This document shows positions 63,140-64,000 of a stretch of DNA of 64,000 nucleotides, piece after piece. The notes below the pieces were generated by a model. The model did not search any database. It saw only the letters and a program-made list of their open reading frames with translations, and was not told where the DNA came from. The position numbers and the translations under genes are program-made. The number at the start of each line of letters is the position of its first letter. The first letter of the stretch is position 1. This stretch comes from Leptodontidium sp. MPI-SDFR-AT-0119 (Eukaryota > Ascomycota > Leotiomycetes > Helotiales > Leptodontidiaceae): contig JAHLEZ010000004.1 of the NCBI GenBank assembly GCA_020726505.1, forward strand, positions 3,410,001 through 3,474,000. Direction: 5' to 3'.

Positions 63140-64000
63140 CCAGTCTATATTCCTATAACTATACTACTATAAAGGAACTCGAAACCTTAACTTCAGAGAT
63201 TCTTAGCATAATTTGTTAGTTCAACTACTATCTCGACTAGTAAGCCGACCCTTAATTTACTCTTATAACATCTCTTAATTATAAACAGCCTCTTTTAAGA
63301 ATTCCTAGACAGAATCGTCCCAAGTAGTCTAGATATCGTCGTCTTTACTTAAGTATTAAACGACGACATTATCTCCTCTGCCACTAATACTATTATACGC
63401 GATACTAACTTCAGTCGCTTATTTATAACTCACGTTCGTGTTAAATTAAAAAACGTCTCTGTCCTCGACTTCCCTAATATCCCTCTTAAACGCTCTTACT
63501 ATATTAATAATACTTAGTAGTAGACTTCCTATAACTAGGCTAATCGGTTTATTCGAGGACTTATCTAGAAGAGTAACTCCTGTGCCTTAGACTCCGTTAT
63601 TATCTTACTGTTATTTCTTGATATTAGTAGAACTCAAGTAGATCAAGTTGCCGCTCGCCTTATACGTGACAATACTCCTCGCGACAAGGTTTTCTACGTA
63701 ACTATAGCGATTATTAAGAAGCCTTAAGCATCCCTCACTCAAGATGACATAATAAATCTTCGGGACGTATTAAGGACCGCGCTAGCCCTTAAAGATCCGA
63801 GTTACTACAAAATCAGCAAATTCTACAGTACCACTATAATATTCGAGGACCTTGCCTACTATATCCCCTAATATAATATAACCTAGCTTGTCGCAAACAG
63901 ATATTGTAATAATAGGCAGTGGATATAGAGGCTTAAAGGGAACTAACCCTTCAAGTTTATTTAGAATAGTCTCTTTCTCGTCGTCGACTTCGTTAATTAA
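63140..64000 (+). pseudogene. Decayed frame 6 of the AT block, unknown protein, cut by the window end
   Basis: A plus-strand frame with TAA/TAG stops only: RIVPSSLDIVVFT, ISSATNTIIRDTNFSRLFIT, HVRVKLKNVSVLDFPNIPLK, LDISRTQVDQVAARLIRDNT, DDIINLRDVLRTALALKDPS, YYKISKFYSTTIIFEDLAYY. It continues past 64000. No family is recognised. It follows palindrome site 9 by about 50-100 bp. Confidence 0.45.

Noticed and set aside
49470..64000. TAA/TAG read as Gln (altered genetic code), making the AT block an intact set of genes
   Set aside because: The intact genes at the left and the LINE use TAA/TAG as normal stops, and in recognised relics TAG also sits at conserved Trp positions. RIP explains both changes; a code change does not.

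Overview
The window reads as a filamentous ascomycete (Pezizomycotina) chromosome. The evidence is short introns (about 50-100 nt) with GTAAGT-type donors and CTGAC/CTAAC-type branch sites, fungal-only families (DUF3112, HET, SAT4/PTH11-like rhodopsin, DUF3435) and heavy damage of the repeat-induced point mutation (RIP) kind, where Trp and Gln codons have become TAG/TAA. I cannot name the species. I saw no tRNA, rRNA or CRISPR array.

Layout. (1) 0.3-13.4 kb is a gene-bearing segment of ordinary composition. It holds an MFS exporter, a tannase/feruloyl-esterase family enzyme, a DUF3112 seven-helix membrane protein, a secreted metallo-beta-lactamase-fold hydrolase and a five-exon secreted berberine-bridge-type FAD oxidoreductase. 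A small Tc1/mariner MITE, a Tc1 transposase relic and a permease relic lie between them. (2) 13.5-32.3 kb is a graveyard of recognisable genes with nonsense codons: LigB-type extradiol dioxygenase, fumarylacetoacetate-hydrolase-family enzyme, cytochrome P450, zinc-type medium-chain reductase, SAT4/rhodopsin-domain protein, carboxylesterase, a LINE ORF1 fragment and a kinase-like gene. Together with the tannase and MFS genes this looks like a decayed aromatic-catabolism or specialised-metabolism region. (3) 32.4-38.3 kb is an essentially complete Tad1-like LINE (ORF1, ORF2, 3' tail, target-site duplication) that has escaped RIP although its surroundings have not. (4) 38.3-48.1 kb carries the 3' ends of two gypsy-like LTR elements, a ~3 kb unmutated island without a convincing gene, a HET-domain relic and a full-length decayed DUF3435/C2H2 gene (the tyrosine-recombinase superfamily that includes Starship captains). 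(5) 48.1-64 kb is an extremely AT-rich block with no intact gene. It still shows six long decayed reading frames of unknown function, broken almost only by TAA/TAG.

Most unusual feature. In the AT-rich block a 24-bp palindrome (arm TTTTAGTATACT followed by its reverse complement) occurs nine times, usually just upstream of one of the decayed frames and doubled in divergent or wide intergenic gaps. One copy keeps TTTTGG...CCAAAA ends, which is the form expected before RIP. This suggests a set of unknown genes that shared one promoter-proximal operator, or the recombination/terminal site of one large element, now fossilised.

All exon structures and relic boundaries were read by eye. Family names rest on motif recognition, not on database searches.
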